This document shows positions 9,038 through 17,301 of a stretch of DNA of 64,000 nucleotides, in pieces. Made by a program: the position numbers and the translations under genes. The number at the start of each line of letters is the position of its first letter. Position 1 is the first letter of the stretch. This stretch comes from Streptomyces sp. NRRL B-1347 (GTDB taxonomy: Bacteria > Actinomycetota > Actinomycetes > Streptomycetales > Streptomycetaceae), in NCBI RefSeq assembly GCF_000720325.1, contig NZ_JOJM01000012.1:1-64000 (forward strand), in the 5' to 3' direction. A model generated the notes under the pieces. The model searched no databases, was not told the origin of the DNA, and worked only from the letters and a program-made list of their open reading frames with translations.

Positions 9038-9064
9038 GTCGGTTGACGGGGTCCGTCAACCGAC
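9038..9064. promoter_or_regulatory. Perfect 12-3-12 inverted repeat, probable operator
   Basis: GTCGGTTGACGG, a GGT spacer and CCGTCAACCGAC form a perfect dyad midway between the divergent regulator (start 9001) and exporter (start 9101). Size and position fit a dimeric winged-helix operator. A short transcribed hairpin is the alternative. Confidence 0.65.
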
Positions 9065-9100
9065 GAGGTCGGCCGCGCTGTCGTACGCACCGTTGGCGCC

Positions 9101-10303
9101 ATGGCAACCACCACCAAGATCCGGCCCCGCGCCCTCGTCGAGGCCTCCGGAGGCCCCCGCTACGCCGTCGCCCTGGCTGTCGACGCGCTCGGCACCGGCC
9201 TGTTGCGGCCCTTCCTCCTGCTCTACGGAGTGACGGTGCTGAAGCTCTCCGCGCCGGCCACCGGCATCGCCATGACGGCCGGCGTCGTCGTGGGTCTGGT
9301 GTGCATGCCCGCGGTGGGCCGTTGGCTGGACCGGGGCGCGCGCAGCACGGTCGTCGCGGCGTCGATGCTGGTACGGGTGCTGGGGGTGGCGCTGCTCCTG
9401 GCCACGCCCGCCGGGCACGTGGGGCTGTTCGCGGCGGCGGCGCTCGTCCTCGGCGTCGGCAACCAGGCCTGGCCCGCCGCCCACGCGGCGCTCGTGGCCA
9501 CCGTCGCCCACGGCCGGGAACGCGACACCGCTCTCGCGGCGGGGCGCGCGCTGCGCAACGCCGCCCTGGGCGTGGGCGCGCTCATCGCCACCGCATGCCT
9601 GGCGGGCGGCACCGCCGCGCTGCAGGCGCTGGCAGCGGTCACCGGCCTCGCCTACCTCGCCGCGGCGGGCCTGGCCTGGTCGGTCCGCCTGCGCGCACAG
9701 CCGGCCGCCGCCCCGGCGCCGAACGGGGACACCGGGCCCGCGCCCCGCATGCGCGCGCTCCTCGCCGCCAACGTGATCTACGTCTTCTGTCTCAACGTCC
9801 CCGAAATCGCGCTCCCGCTGGTCCTGGTGACGCAGCTGCACGCGTCCCCGGTGTGGTCGGCGGCCATCTTCGTGGCCAACACGGTCCTGGTGGTCACCCT
9901 CCAGCTGCCGCTCACCGTCCTGCTGTCCCGCTTCTCCCGCCGGACCGTCCTCGCGCTCGCGGGCGTCGTACTCGCCGCGTCCTACCTGGGCTTCCTCGCG
10001 GCCACGTCCCTGGGGCACGGCTGGGGTGCCCCGGCCGTCGCCGTGGTCTCCGTGGTCTGCACCCTCGGCGAGATCGTCTACGCGGGCAGCGCCACCGCCC
10101 TCGTCACGCACCTCGCGCCGCCCCATGCCCTGGGCCGCGCCCTGGCCCGCTTCGAACTCTCCATGGGCTTCGGCCTCGCCGTCTCCCCGATGGCCATCAC
10201 CGCCCTCGCCCCGCACGGCCCGACGGCCCTCTGGGGCAGCCTCGCCGCGGCCACGCTCGTCTCGGCCTCGGCTGTCGCCGGGGAGAAGAGCCAAGAGCGT
10301 TAG
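9101..10303 (+). CDS. MFS transporter
   Basis: A 400-residue major facilitator superfamily protein with about 12 hydrophobic helices. The loop GRWLDRGARSTVVAA after helix 2 is the typical MFS motif A region, and FSRRTVLALAG marks the equivalent loop in the second half. It probably exports a small molecule by proton antiport; substrate is unknown. Its divergence from an ArsR-like regulator across a strong dyad suggests inducible efflux. Confidence 0.85.
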   Translation: MATTTKIRPRALVEASGGPRYAVALAVDALGTGLLRPFLLLYGVTVLKLSAPATGIAMTAGVVVGLVCMPAVGRWLDRGARSTVVAASMLVRVLGVALLLATPAGHVGLFAAAALVLGVGNQAWPAAHAALVATVAHGRERDTALAAGRALRNAALGVGALIATACLAGGTAALQALAAVTGLAYLAAAGLAWSVRLRAQPAAAPAPNGDTGPAPRMRALLAANVIYVFCLNVPEIALPLVLVTQLHASPVWSAAIFVANTVLVVTLQLPLTVLLSRFSRRTVLALAGVVLAASYLGFLAATSLGHGWGAPAVAVVSVVCTLGEIVYAGSATALVTHLAPPHALGRALARFELSMGFGLAVSPMAITALAPHGPTALWGSLAAATLVSASAVAGEKSQER

Positions 10304-10360
10304 CGGCTTGGCTCCGGCGGTGGCCCGGCGCTCGGATGGAATGAGCACCTCCGGCACCTG

Positions 10361-10540
10361 TTGGTGCCAACTGGTGCCACGGCGGATCGCGCCGGCGCGG
10401 CCGCATATACGGATGTGCGCCATGTCTCCTCCGGTGCGCCAACTGATGGCGCGCCCCTGACCTGCTCTTTTGTCGATCCAGTCATGTCGTGGCGCCACTG
10501 GTGATGTGCATGGCGCCATAAGTGGCTCGCTATGGCGCCA
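10361..10540. promoter_or_regulatory. Cluster of TGGYGCCA-type sites upstream of the GtrA-like gene
   Basis: This lies in the 331-bp gap 10304-10634, which contains no gene. TGGTGCCA occurs at 10362 and 10372. GCGCCA and TGGCGC form a 6-5-6 inverted repeat at 10436-10452. The palindrome TGGCGCCA occurs three times, at 10490, 10511 and 10533, spaced 21 and 22 bp apart, which puts them on the same helix face. The array ends 95 bp before the GtrA-like start and looks like a multi-operator control region. Confidence 0.5.
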
Positions 10541-10634
10541 TGGGTGTGCCATGATGGCGGCATGAGGGGGTGCTCCTCGGTCTCGCAGGCCGGGGAGCGC
10601 GCGTTTCGCGGAGCGTCATCGAAGGGGTCGGATC

Positions 10635-11159
10635 ATGGAGACAGCGCAGAGCCAGCAGCAGGTGGCGGCACCGGGCGCCTTCGTCGCCTTCGCCCGCTTC
10701 GTGCTCTGCGGCGGCGGTGTGGGCCTCGCCTCCAGCTTCGCCGTGGCGGGTCTCGCCTCCTGGCTGCCCTGGGCCCTGGCCAACGCCCTGATCACCGTGG
10801 TCTCCACGCTCCTCGCCACCGAGCTGCACGCCCGCTTCACCTTCGGCAAGGGCGGGCGCGCGACCTGGGGCCAGCACATGCAGTCGGCCGGGTCCGCGGC
10901 GGCGGCGTACGTGGTGACCTGTGTGGCGATGTTCGTCCTGCAGCAGCTGGTCGCCGCGCCCGGCGCGGTGCTCGAGCAGGTCGTCTACCTGTCCGCCTCC
11001 GCGCTCGCCGGAGTCGCCCGGTTCGTGGTGCTGCGCCTCGTCGTCTTCGCGCGGAACCGCTCGCGGACCGCGACCGCCGCCACCACGTCTCCCGTGCACA
11101 CGACCGTGGCCCGCGCCGCGGCCCCGGCGGGCCCCGCGGTGCTCTGCCGGGCCGCCTGA
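10635..11159 (+). CDS. GtrA-like family membrane protein
   Basis: A 174-residue protein with four predicted transmembrane helices and the GtrA family pattern ANALITVVSTLLATELHARF-TFG in the middle and RFVVLRLVVFAR at the end of helix 4. GtrA-like proteins are thought to flip polyprenyl-linked sugars or take part in cell-surface polysaccharide synthesis. No glycosyltransferase partner is adjacent. GAAGGGG lies 7 nt before the ATG. The C-terminal tail (after about 145) is Ala/Thr-rich and probably disordered. Confidence 0.8.
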   Translation: METAQSQQQVAAPGAFVAFARFVLCGGGVGLASSFAVAGLASWLPWALANALITVVSTLLATELHARFTFGKGGRATWGQHMQSAGSAAAAYVVTCVAMFVLQQLVAAPGAVLEQVVYLSASALAGVARFVVLRLVVFARNRSRTATAATTSPVHTTVARAAAPAGPAVLCRAA

Positions 11160-11177
11160 CCGGGCCGCTCGGCCCGG
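11160..11177 (+). terminator. Hairpin directly after the GtrA-like gene
   Basis: CCGGGCC, a 4-nt loop and GGCCCGG form a perfect 7-bp stem beginning at the base after the TGA. Confidence 0.55.
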
Positions 11178-11375
11178 CCCTACCGGACCGGCGGGTTCAG
11201 GCCCGCACGTTCGGACCGGTACGCGCACACCGGGAAGACGTACGGCGTCCAAAGCCCGGACCCTCCGCCAAGGAGCTCAGATTCCCTACGCCGGGTGCGC
11301 ACGGTGCTGCGGTCCGCCCGGCGCGGTGGGATCCTTCCGGCAGGCAGCGTACGTACGGCTGTCCAGGGGGATTCG

Positions 11376-11858
11376 ATGCGGACGAAGCGACGCGTCAGGG
11401 GTGCGGGCGCGGTGGGCCTCACGGTGGTCCTCGTGACCTGCGGGGTGTCGGGATGCGGGGGAAGCGCCCCCGGGGGAGGGGCGCCGACGGACCCGCGCGG
11501 CGGCTCCGACCCGCCGACGTCCTCCTCGCTCAGCTCCGCCCAGTCCGGTGGTTCCGGCACGGACGCGCCCGGCGAGAGCACCGGCGGAGGCGAAGGCGGG
11601 GACGACATCCCGCCGGTCCCCGCGCCGTCCGTCGCGCCTGGGGGTGGTGGCACCGGCGCCGGTGGCATCGGTGTGTACCCCAGCGGGGACACCGGCGGCA
11701 CGGGCGGCGGCGATCCGAGCGCCTCCACCGGCGGCTCCACCACAGACCCTCCGCCACCGTGCGGCGATCCCGCCGCCACCGCCGACGCCTCCTGCCCGCC
11801 GGCCTCCGCACCCGGAGCCTCGGAGATCGCTCCGCCCACCGCGGGCGACGGGTCCTGA
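11376..11858 (+). CDS. Low-complexity lipoprotein
   Basis: A 160-residue protein starting at an ATG preceded by AGGGGG (spacing 5). The N-terminus (MRTKRRVRGAGAVGLTVVL) and the cysteine in GVSGC are a lipoprotein signal. The rest is almost entirely Gly, Ser, Pro, Asp and Thr, with two late Cys (PPPPCGD, ASCPP), so it is probably an extended wall-spanning or surface protein. No domain is recognised. Its stop is 8 bases before the next start, suggesting co-translation with the downstream membrane protein. Confidence 0.65.
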   Translation: MRTKRRVRGAGAVGLTVVLVTCGVSGCGGSAPGGGAPTDPRGGSDPPTSSSLSSAQSGGSGTDAPGESTGGGEGGDDIPPVPAPSVAPGGGGTGAGGIGVYPSGDTGGTGGGDPSASTGGSTTDPPPPCGDPAATADASCPPASAPGASEIAPPTAGDGS

Positions 11859-11866
11859 GGCGGCCG

Positions 11867-12874
11867 ATGGCAGCGCCGGAACCACCACCGCGAAGACCTG
11901 GTCGTACGACCTCACCGGGCGGGGCGGGCCCGCGCCGCCGCCCGTCGCCCCGGCGCCGTGTGCGCGGCCCGGCCCGACCGGCACCGCGTCGGCCACGGGG
12001 GCGGCGGCCGCCGGACCCGTCGCCGACGGCCGACACCGGCGGACACCTGGAGTACGCCAACTCCGCGCTCGGCGCGGGCTCGTTCGTCGTGGCGCTCATG
12101 CTCTACGCGGGATACCTCTACGTCGACGCGTTCTACAGCTACTTCCACCTGGGCACGTTCGCCGTCGGGTTCGACTCGCTGGAGTTCGCGCTGCGGAGCC
12201 TGCGGCTCGTCACGCTGCCGGTGTTCGCCACCCTCGCGGGGCTCGTCCTCATCCCGTACACGCCGGATCTGCTGGCGCTGCTCGGGGTGCCGGAGCGGCG
12301 CGTGCGGGCCGTCCGGGAGTACGGCCACACCCTGGCGCGGCTGCACCCCTTCCTCGTCGTCGGCGGGGTTGTCCTCATGGCGTTGTGGCAGCCGCTCCGC
12401 GGCCTCAACTGGCTCGCGCCCCTGTGCGTCGCCGTGGGTCTGCTGCTCGGGCAGACCTCGGCGGCGACCACCCGCTCGCCCCGGCGGCGCGCGTGGGAAC
12501 GGGCGGTCTCCCTCGTGGTCGCCGGGGTGTTCCTGATGTGGGTCGTCGCCCTGGTGGCCGTCGACCTGGGCCGCCGGGACGCCCGGCGCGCCTCGCACCG
12601 CCTCGTGAGCCGCGTGGCCGTCGTCGTCCTCAGCACCGAACGGCTCAGCCTGACCGGCCCCGGCGTCGTCGACGAGAACCTCGGCGAGGGCCTGCGGTAC
12701 CGCTACCGCTACAGCGGCCTGCGGCTCCTGGTGGAGCGCGACCACCGCTACTACGTCCTGCCGCTGGGCTGGCGGAAGGACAGGGACGCGACGTTCGTCA
12801 TCGAGGACGACGACACGGTCCGCGTCGAACTGCGGCCCGGCGTCCGGCCTCACGGGGCGAGTCCGCGGGGTTGA
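11867..12874 (+). CDS. Multi-pass membrane protein of unknown function
   Basis: A 335-residue protein. The ATG at 11867 has GAGG six bases upstream and follows the lipoprotein stop by 8 bases. Residues 1-60 are Pro/Arg-rich and cytoplasmic. They are followed by about five hydrophobic helices (SFVVALMLYAGYLYVDAF; LVTLPVFATLAGLVLIPY; LHPFLVVGGVVLMALW; WLAPLCVAVGLLLG; AVSLVVAGVFLMWVVALVAV) and a soluble C-terminal domain of about 90 residues (TERLSLTGPGVVDENLGEG...). I do not recognise the family. The pairing with a surface lipoprotein suggests a cell-envelope role, which is inference. Confidence 0.65.
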   Translation: MAAPEPPPRRPGRTTSPGGAGPRRRPSPRRRVRGPARPAPRRPRGRRPPDPSPTADTGGHLEYANSALGAGSFVVALMLYAGYLYVDAFYSYFHLGTFAVGFDSLEFALRSLRLVTLPVFATLAGLVLIPYTPDLLALLGVPERRVRAVREYGHTLARLHPFLVVGGVVLMALWQPLRGLNWLAPLCVAVGLLLGQTSAATTRSPRRRAWERAVSLVVAGVFLMWVVALVAVDLGRRDARRASHRLVSRVAVVVLSTERLSLTGPGVVDENLGEGLRYRYRYSGLRLLVERDHRYYVLPLGWRKDRDATFVIEDDDTVRVELRPGVRPHGASPRG

Positions 12875-12940
12875 TAGGCCGCTGGGTCCTCGTCAGGGGC
12901 CGGACGAGTTGCGCGACAGGGCTGTCACAAGCATCGAAGA

Positions 12941-12996
12941 TCACTTGACGTCGCCGGGGAGGCAGAGGCGACAGTGTCCGTCAGTTGATCAAGTGA
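12941..12996. promoter_or_regulatory. Separated inverted repeat upstream of the HAD gene
   Basis: TCACTTGA at 12941 and its reverse complement TCAAGTGA at 12989 are 40 bp apart; the second overlaps the palindrome TTGATCAA at 12985. Both lie 60-120 bp before the HAD start. They could be paired regulator sites or chance. Confidence 0.25.
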
Positions 12997-13058
12997 GCGG
13001 GCGGCATGTGTGCGCTCGCGGCTTGGACCAGGAAGAAGAACGAAGAGGGGGAGTTCAG

Positions 13059-13670
13059 ATGACCGCGACCTGCGTCATTCTCGACATCGGCGGCGTACTG
13101 GAACTCACGCCCGAGACCGGGTGGGCGCGGCGCTGGGAAGCACGGCTGGAGCTGCCGCCGGGCGCCGTCCACGAGCGGATGCGGGACGTGTGGCGGGCCG
13201 GGAGCGTCGGGAGCATCAGCGAACGGGAGGTGCACGCACAGGTGGCGGCCCGGTTGGCTCTCACCGAGCCCCAGGTGACGGCCTTCATGGCCGGCCTCTG
13301 GACGGAGTACCTGGGGACGCCGAACGAGGAGCTCATCGCCTACGTACGACGGCTGCGCGGGAGGTGCCGACTGGGCATCCTGAGCAACAGCTTCGTCGGT
13401 GCCCGGGAGCGGGAGGCCGCCCTGTACCACTTCGACGACCTGGTGGAGCAGATCGTCTACTCCCACGAGATCGGCATCGAGAAGCCCGACCCGCGCGCCT
13501 TCGAGGCCGCGTGCGCCAGCTTGGCGGCCGGTCCGGAGAACTGCCTCTTCATCGACGACGCGGCCGCCAACGTCGAGGCCGCCCGTGCGGTGGGCATGCA
13601 GGCACACCTGCACGAGGCCAACGCCGAGACGATCGCCCGCATCGCGGCTCATGTGGGTGCGGAGGCCTGA
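13059..13670 (+). CDS. HAD superfamily hydrolase (subfamily IA)
   Basis: A 203-residue protein. Motif I is LDIGGVL (nucleophile Asp9; the usual second Asp is Gly, as in YihX-type proteins). Motif II is LSNS, motif III the Lys of GIEKPDP, and motif IV FIDDAAANV. An alpha-helical cap lies between motifs I and II. It should be a cytoplasmic phosphatase on a small phosphorylated metabolite. Replacement of the second Asp, which normally acts as general acid, may lower or change activity. AGAGGGGGAG precedes the ATG. Confidence 0.85.
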   Translation: MTATCVILDIGGVLELTPETGWARRWEARLELPPGAVHERMRDVWRAGSVGSISEREVHAQVAARLALTEPQVTAFMAGLWTEYLGTPNEELIAYVRRLRGRCRLGILSNSFVGAREREAALYHFDDLVEQIVYSHEIGIEKPDPRAFEAACASLAAGPENCLFIDDAAANVEAARAVGMQAHLHEANAETIARIAAHVGAEA

Positions 13671-13837
13671 GGCGGCTCGGCCGCTCAGGGGCGGGCCGCC
13701 GCGGCTGCTGGACGGGCATCGGCAAGCGGCTGCCCCGCAGGCTGCCGGCCACCCACCCGAACCGGGTCGTGCACACTGCTCCACCCGGCTGGCCGGTGCG
13801 TGGCACAGTGGATGTCACTAGGGGAGTGGTGGGGGCC

Positions 13838-16800
13838 ATGGGGGCGCGTAAACCGCTGACGTTCGCCGATGCGTTGGTGGTGCTCGGGGCGGAGCAGCCG
13901 CGGCTGGCGGCGCTCGACCGGGTGTTGTGCGGGGTGCTCAACCAGGCCACGGGCGGGGTGAGCGGCACGGTCCTCGGTGTTGCGGATGCGCAGGGGCGCC
14001 TTCTCGGGCTCGGCAGGGACGCGGTGCGAGGGATCGGCGCGCGGCTCGGCCGGACCCGGGGGCGGCCGGAGCGGACGGATGTGCTGCGGGCCGCGCACAC
14101 GGTCGTCGTCGTTGTGGCGTTCTTCGAGACCATGGAGGAGTCGGACCTGCCGTTCGAGTGGGGCGAGGTGGAGCTTACCCGAGGTGAGCAACTCGCCCTG
14201 GCCCGCGGCGATTCCGTGGCGTCCGCGTCCGCGCCGCGAGTGGCGGACCTCGTCGCGCTGCTCCTCGACGCGGACCTCCCGTGCCCGGCCCCGCACGCGC
14301 CCTTCGAGCGCGTCGCGGAGGCCCTGCTGCGCCGCTACCAGGGCTACGCCGCCAGGTTCCAGCACTTCATCGAGGGGCTCGCCTTCTGGGAGCAGCTCGG
14401 TCCGCACCGCCAGCGGGAGGCCCGGCGCGTCCTGCTCGACCCCCGGCTGCCGGAGACCGCGCTGGACCGCTATCAGAGCCTGTACGTCCAACTGGCCAGG
14501 GACGTGCCCGAGTTCGCGTTCTGGGTCACGCACGTCGAGCAGCGGGCCACCCGCGCCGAAGTCCGCCGCGCCCTGGACGGGGTCGAGGAACTCCTGGCCC
14601 GCACCGCGCAGGGCCTGCGTCCGCCCGTCGACGTGGCCGCCGCGCTGGCCCGTGCTCATCAGGCCGCCCTCGCCCGTACCGTCCTGGACGCCGAGGCCGC
14701 GCCCGACGGCATCCGCATTCCGGCCCTCAAGGAGCTCTACCTCGATCCGGACTTCAGGGTGAGCGAGGTGTCTGGGCCGAGCGGACCCGCCGACGAACAG
14801 TGGTGGGAACACCTCCCCGTCCGCCGCGACCTGACCCGGTTCCTTGCGGGCGCGCTCACCTCCCCGCACCTGGCCGAGACGCCGCTCCTCGTCCTCGGCC
14901 AGCCCGGCGCCGGGAAGTCAGTGCTCACCCGGGTCCTCGCCGCCCGCCTGCCCTCGGTGGGCTTCCTGCCGGTACGGGTGCCGCTGCGGGACGTGCGGGC
15001 GGAGGACGAGCTCCAGGACCAGATCGAGCAGGCTGTGCGGGCGGCCACGGGCGAGACGGTGAGCTGGCCCGAGCTCGTGCGCGCGGCAGGCGGCAGCACC
15101 CCCGTACTGCTCCTCGACGGATTCGACGAACTGCTGCAGACGACCGGGGTCCACCAGAACAACTTCCTCGTCCGCGTCGCCCAGTTCCAGCGCCGCGAGA
15201 CCGACCAGGGCCGTCCCGTCCTGGCCCTGGTGACCAGCCGCACCGCGGTCGCCGACCGCGCCCGCTACCCCGACGGCCTGGTCGCACTGCGCCTGGAGCC
15301 GTTCCGCGCCGCACAGATCAGGCAGTGGCTGGCCGTGTGGAACGCGGCCAACGCGACCGGCTTCCGCACCCGAGGACGCGCCCCCCTGGCCTGGCAGCAC
15401 GTGGCGCGGCACACGGAACTCGCCGCCCAGCCCCTGCTGCTGACCATGCTCGCGCTCTACGACGCCACCGAAGGGGGCTTGCAGCGCGCCACCGGTGACG
15501 CGCTCGACGCGGCCGACCTCTACGAACAACTGCTCACCTCGTTCGCGCGCCGCGAGGTCGGCAAGTCCGCGCACGACACGGCCTCCCACCAGGAGACCGC
15601 CGACCGGGTCGAACGCGAGCTGCAGCGCCTGTCCCTGGTGGCGTTCGCACAGCTCAACCGGCGCCGCCAATGGGTGTCGGCCGCAGAGCTCGAAGAGGAC
15701 CTCACGGCGGTGCTCGGGCGCCAGCCCGTGCACGTCTCCGGATTCCGCACCCCGCTGACGGCCGCCGAGACGGCACTCGGCCGGTTCTTCTTCGTGCAGC
15801 GCGCCCAGTCGCTGCGCGACGGGCACGTGCTCGCCACGTACGAGTTCCTGCACGCGACGTTCGGCGAGTACCTGACGACCCGCCTCGCCCTGCACCTCCT
15901 CACCGACCTGCTCGCCCCGCGCCCCGCCCTCTCGCTCGGCGAGGCCCGCATCGACGACGACCTCGCGTACGCCCTCCTGTCCTACGCCTCCCTGTCCTCC
16001 CGGCAGATGCCGCGCTTCGCCCGGTCACTGATCGGCCGGATGCCCGGGGCCGAGCGGCAGCGGCTCACCCGGCTGCTCATCCAGGTCCTCGCCCAGCACG
16101 AGACGCGCACCGGCGATCAGCACCCCGCCTACCGTCCGACGCTGCCGCGCACCGCCACGCGCCACGGCCTCTACAGCTCCAACCTCGTCCTGATGACCGT
16201 GATGCTCGCCGGACGCTGCTCGGCGGCCCAGCTGTTCCCCGACTCCACCGACCCCGTGGGCTCCTGGCACCGGCACTGCCTGCTGTGGCGCTCGGCCATG
16301 CAGGAGAGCCAGTGGACGGACTTCGCACTGACGCTGAACGTCCGCTACTCCTGGGACGACGCCGGCCGGTCCCTGGAGATCTCACCGCGCACGGACGCCG
16401 TCGTGGCACCGCAGCCGCTCGACATGAACTGGCTCTTCCGCTACCCCCAGGGCCACGGCGGCTTCGGCTGGTCACGCTCGTACTGGGACGAGATCTGGCA
16501 CAAGACCTCCGTGTCCGCCGGTACGAACGACTCGACGGTGCGGCACGCCATGGACCCGGTCTTCCACTGGCTCGGCCCGGCGATGACGACGTTCACCCCG
16601 GTGGAGGGCGCTCCCGCCTCGTCGCTCGCGCACGATCTGCTGGAGCTGCTCCTAGCCGACCGCGGCGAGGTGACCGACAGCGAACTCGGCGATCTCCACG
16701 GGCGCGCCCTGCACGGCGTACGGCAACTGCTGCACGCCCGCTCGCCCTACCTGCCGCGGGCCGCGCACCTGCTGGTCACCACCTTCGCCCAGGACAAGGA

Positions 16801-16945
16801 GCGGCTGCCGGGCGACGTGTTCGACGACATCAGGGACTTCCTGAACAGGGACCTGCGGCCCCTCGCGCGCAGTGACCAGGACGGGCTGCCGGTGCTGCCG
16901 CCGGAACTCGTACGTCTGCTGGACCGGCACGACGCGGTTGCCTGA
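13838..16945 (+). CDS. NACHT domain NTPase, bacterial NLR-like
   Basis: A 1035-residue STAND NTPase. The first about 110 residues (MGARKPLTFADALVVLG...) resemble the helical NNH7-type domain placed before NACHT modules in actinobacteria. The P-loop is GQPGAGKS (354-361) and Walker B LLLDGFDELL (Asp427, Asp430/Glu431), with the small residues and second acidic position typical of NACHT. A winged-helix or helical arm follows. The C-terminal 450 residues carry no repeat I can recognise (HATFGEYLTTRLALHLL, then a LFPDSTDPVG region). Bacterial NACHT proteins are often antiphage sensors that oligomerise on activation. ATG 13838 is chosen; in-frame GTGs at 13826 and 13829 are alternatives. Confidence 0.85.
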   Translation: MGARKPLTFADALVVLGAEQPRLAALDRVLCGVLNQATGGVSGTVLGVADAQGRLLGLGRDAVRGIGARLGRTRGRPERTDVLRAAHTVVVVVAFFETMEESDLPFEWGEVELTRGEQLALARGDSVASASAPRVADLVALLLDADLPCPAPHAPFERVAEALLRRYQGYAARFQHFIEGLAFWEQLGPHRQREARRVLLDPRLPETALDRYQSLYVQLARDVPEFAFWVTHVEQRATRAEVRRALDGVEELLARTAQGLRPPVDVAAALARAHQAALARTVLDAEAAPDGIRIPALKELYLDPDFRVSEVSGPSGPADEQWWEHLPVRRDLTRFLAGALTSPHLAETPLLVLGQPGAGKSVLTRVLAARLPSVGFLPVRVPLRDVRAEDELQDQIEQAVRAATGETVSWPELVRAAGGSTPVLLLDGFDELLQTTGVHQNNFLVRVAQFQRRETDQGRPVLALVTSRTAVADRARYPDGLVALRLEPFRAAQIRQWLAVWNAANATGFRTRGRAPLAWQHVARHTELAAQPLLLTMLALYDATEGGLQRATGDALDAADLYEQLLTSFARREVGKSAHDTASHQETADRVERELQRLSLVAFAQLNRRRQWVSAAELEEDLTAVLGRQPVHVSGFRTPLTAAETALGRFFFVQRAQSLRDGHVLATYEFLHATFGEYLTTRLALHLLTDLLAPRPALSLGEARIDDDLAYALLSYASLSSRQMPRFARSLIGRMPGAERQRLTRLLIQVLAQHETRTGDQHPAYRPTLPRTATRHGLYSSNLVLMTVMLAGRCSAAQLFPDSTDPVGSWHRHCLLWRSAMQESQWTDFALTLNVRYSWDDAGRSLEISPRTDAVVAPQPLDMNWLFRYPQGHGGFGWSRSYWDEIWHKTSVSAGTNDSTVRHAMDPVFHWLGPAMTTFTPVEGAPASSLAHDLLELLLADRGEVTDSELGDLHGRALHGVRQLLHARSPYLPRAAHLLVTTFAQDKERLPGDVFDDIRDFLNRDLRPLARSDQDGLPVLPPELVRLLDRHDAVA

Positions 16946-17068
16946 AGATCGACGAGGTTGCGCCGCCCTGTGCCCCGGCCTGCCGTCCGCCGAGTGCATC
17001 GTTCGGCCTACCCGCAGGTCCGACCGGCGGACGATGACCGGGCCGGGGGCGCGGGCGACGCTGAAGGC

Positions 17069-17272
17069 ATGAAAGAGATCATCGCCATCGTCGGTTGGGT
17101 CGTCGGCATTCAGGGCGCCCTGGGAGTCCTCGGCCGGGCCTTCGGGGGAGACTCCTGGGGCCTCGTCCAGAAGTGGTGGGACGTGCCCACGGCGGGATAC
17201 GCCGTGCTGTTCGTGCTCGGTGCCGCGCTCGCGGTCTACGGCGAGTCCGGCAAGGCGCGGGCACGCCGCTGA
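17069..17272 (+). CDS. Small two-helix membrane protein
   Basis: A 67-residue protein with two hydrophobic helices (IIAIVGWVVGIQGALGVL and AGYAVLFVLGAALAVYG) and a basic C-terminal tail (GKARARR). The ATG has GAAGG only one base away, so the start may lie elsewhere. It follows the NACHT gene by 123 bp on the same strand, so co-transcription is possible but unproven. Function is unknown. Confidence 0.55.
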   Translation: MKEIIAIVGWVVGIQGALGVLGRAFGGDSWGLVQKWWDVPTAGYAVLFVLGAALAVYGESGKARARR

Positions 17273-17274
17273 GG

Positions 17275-17300
17275 CCTGCCGCCCGTCGCCGCCCGGCAGG
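17275..17300. terminator. Hairpin between convergent genes
   Basis: CCTGCCG and CGGCAGG (7-bp stem, 12-nt loop) occupy the gap between the small membrane protein and the SARP gene and could serve both. Confidence 0.45.
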
Positions 17301-17301
17301 G

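Noticed and set aside
10532..11866. Long open frame running through the GtrA-like gene and the lipoprotein gene
   Set aside because: The frame is Arg/Pro/Gly-rich shadow sequence of high-GC DNA; only the part from 11867 has membrane-protein character, a ribosome site and family-like composition.
16970..17035. GTCCGCCG/CGGCGGAC inverted repeat after the NACHT gene as a terminator
   Set aside because: The loop is nearly 40 nt and alternative pairings are equally likely in this GC-rich stretch.
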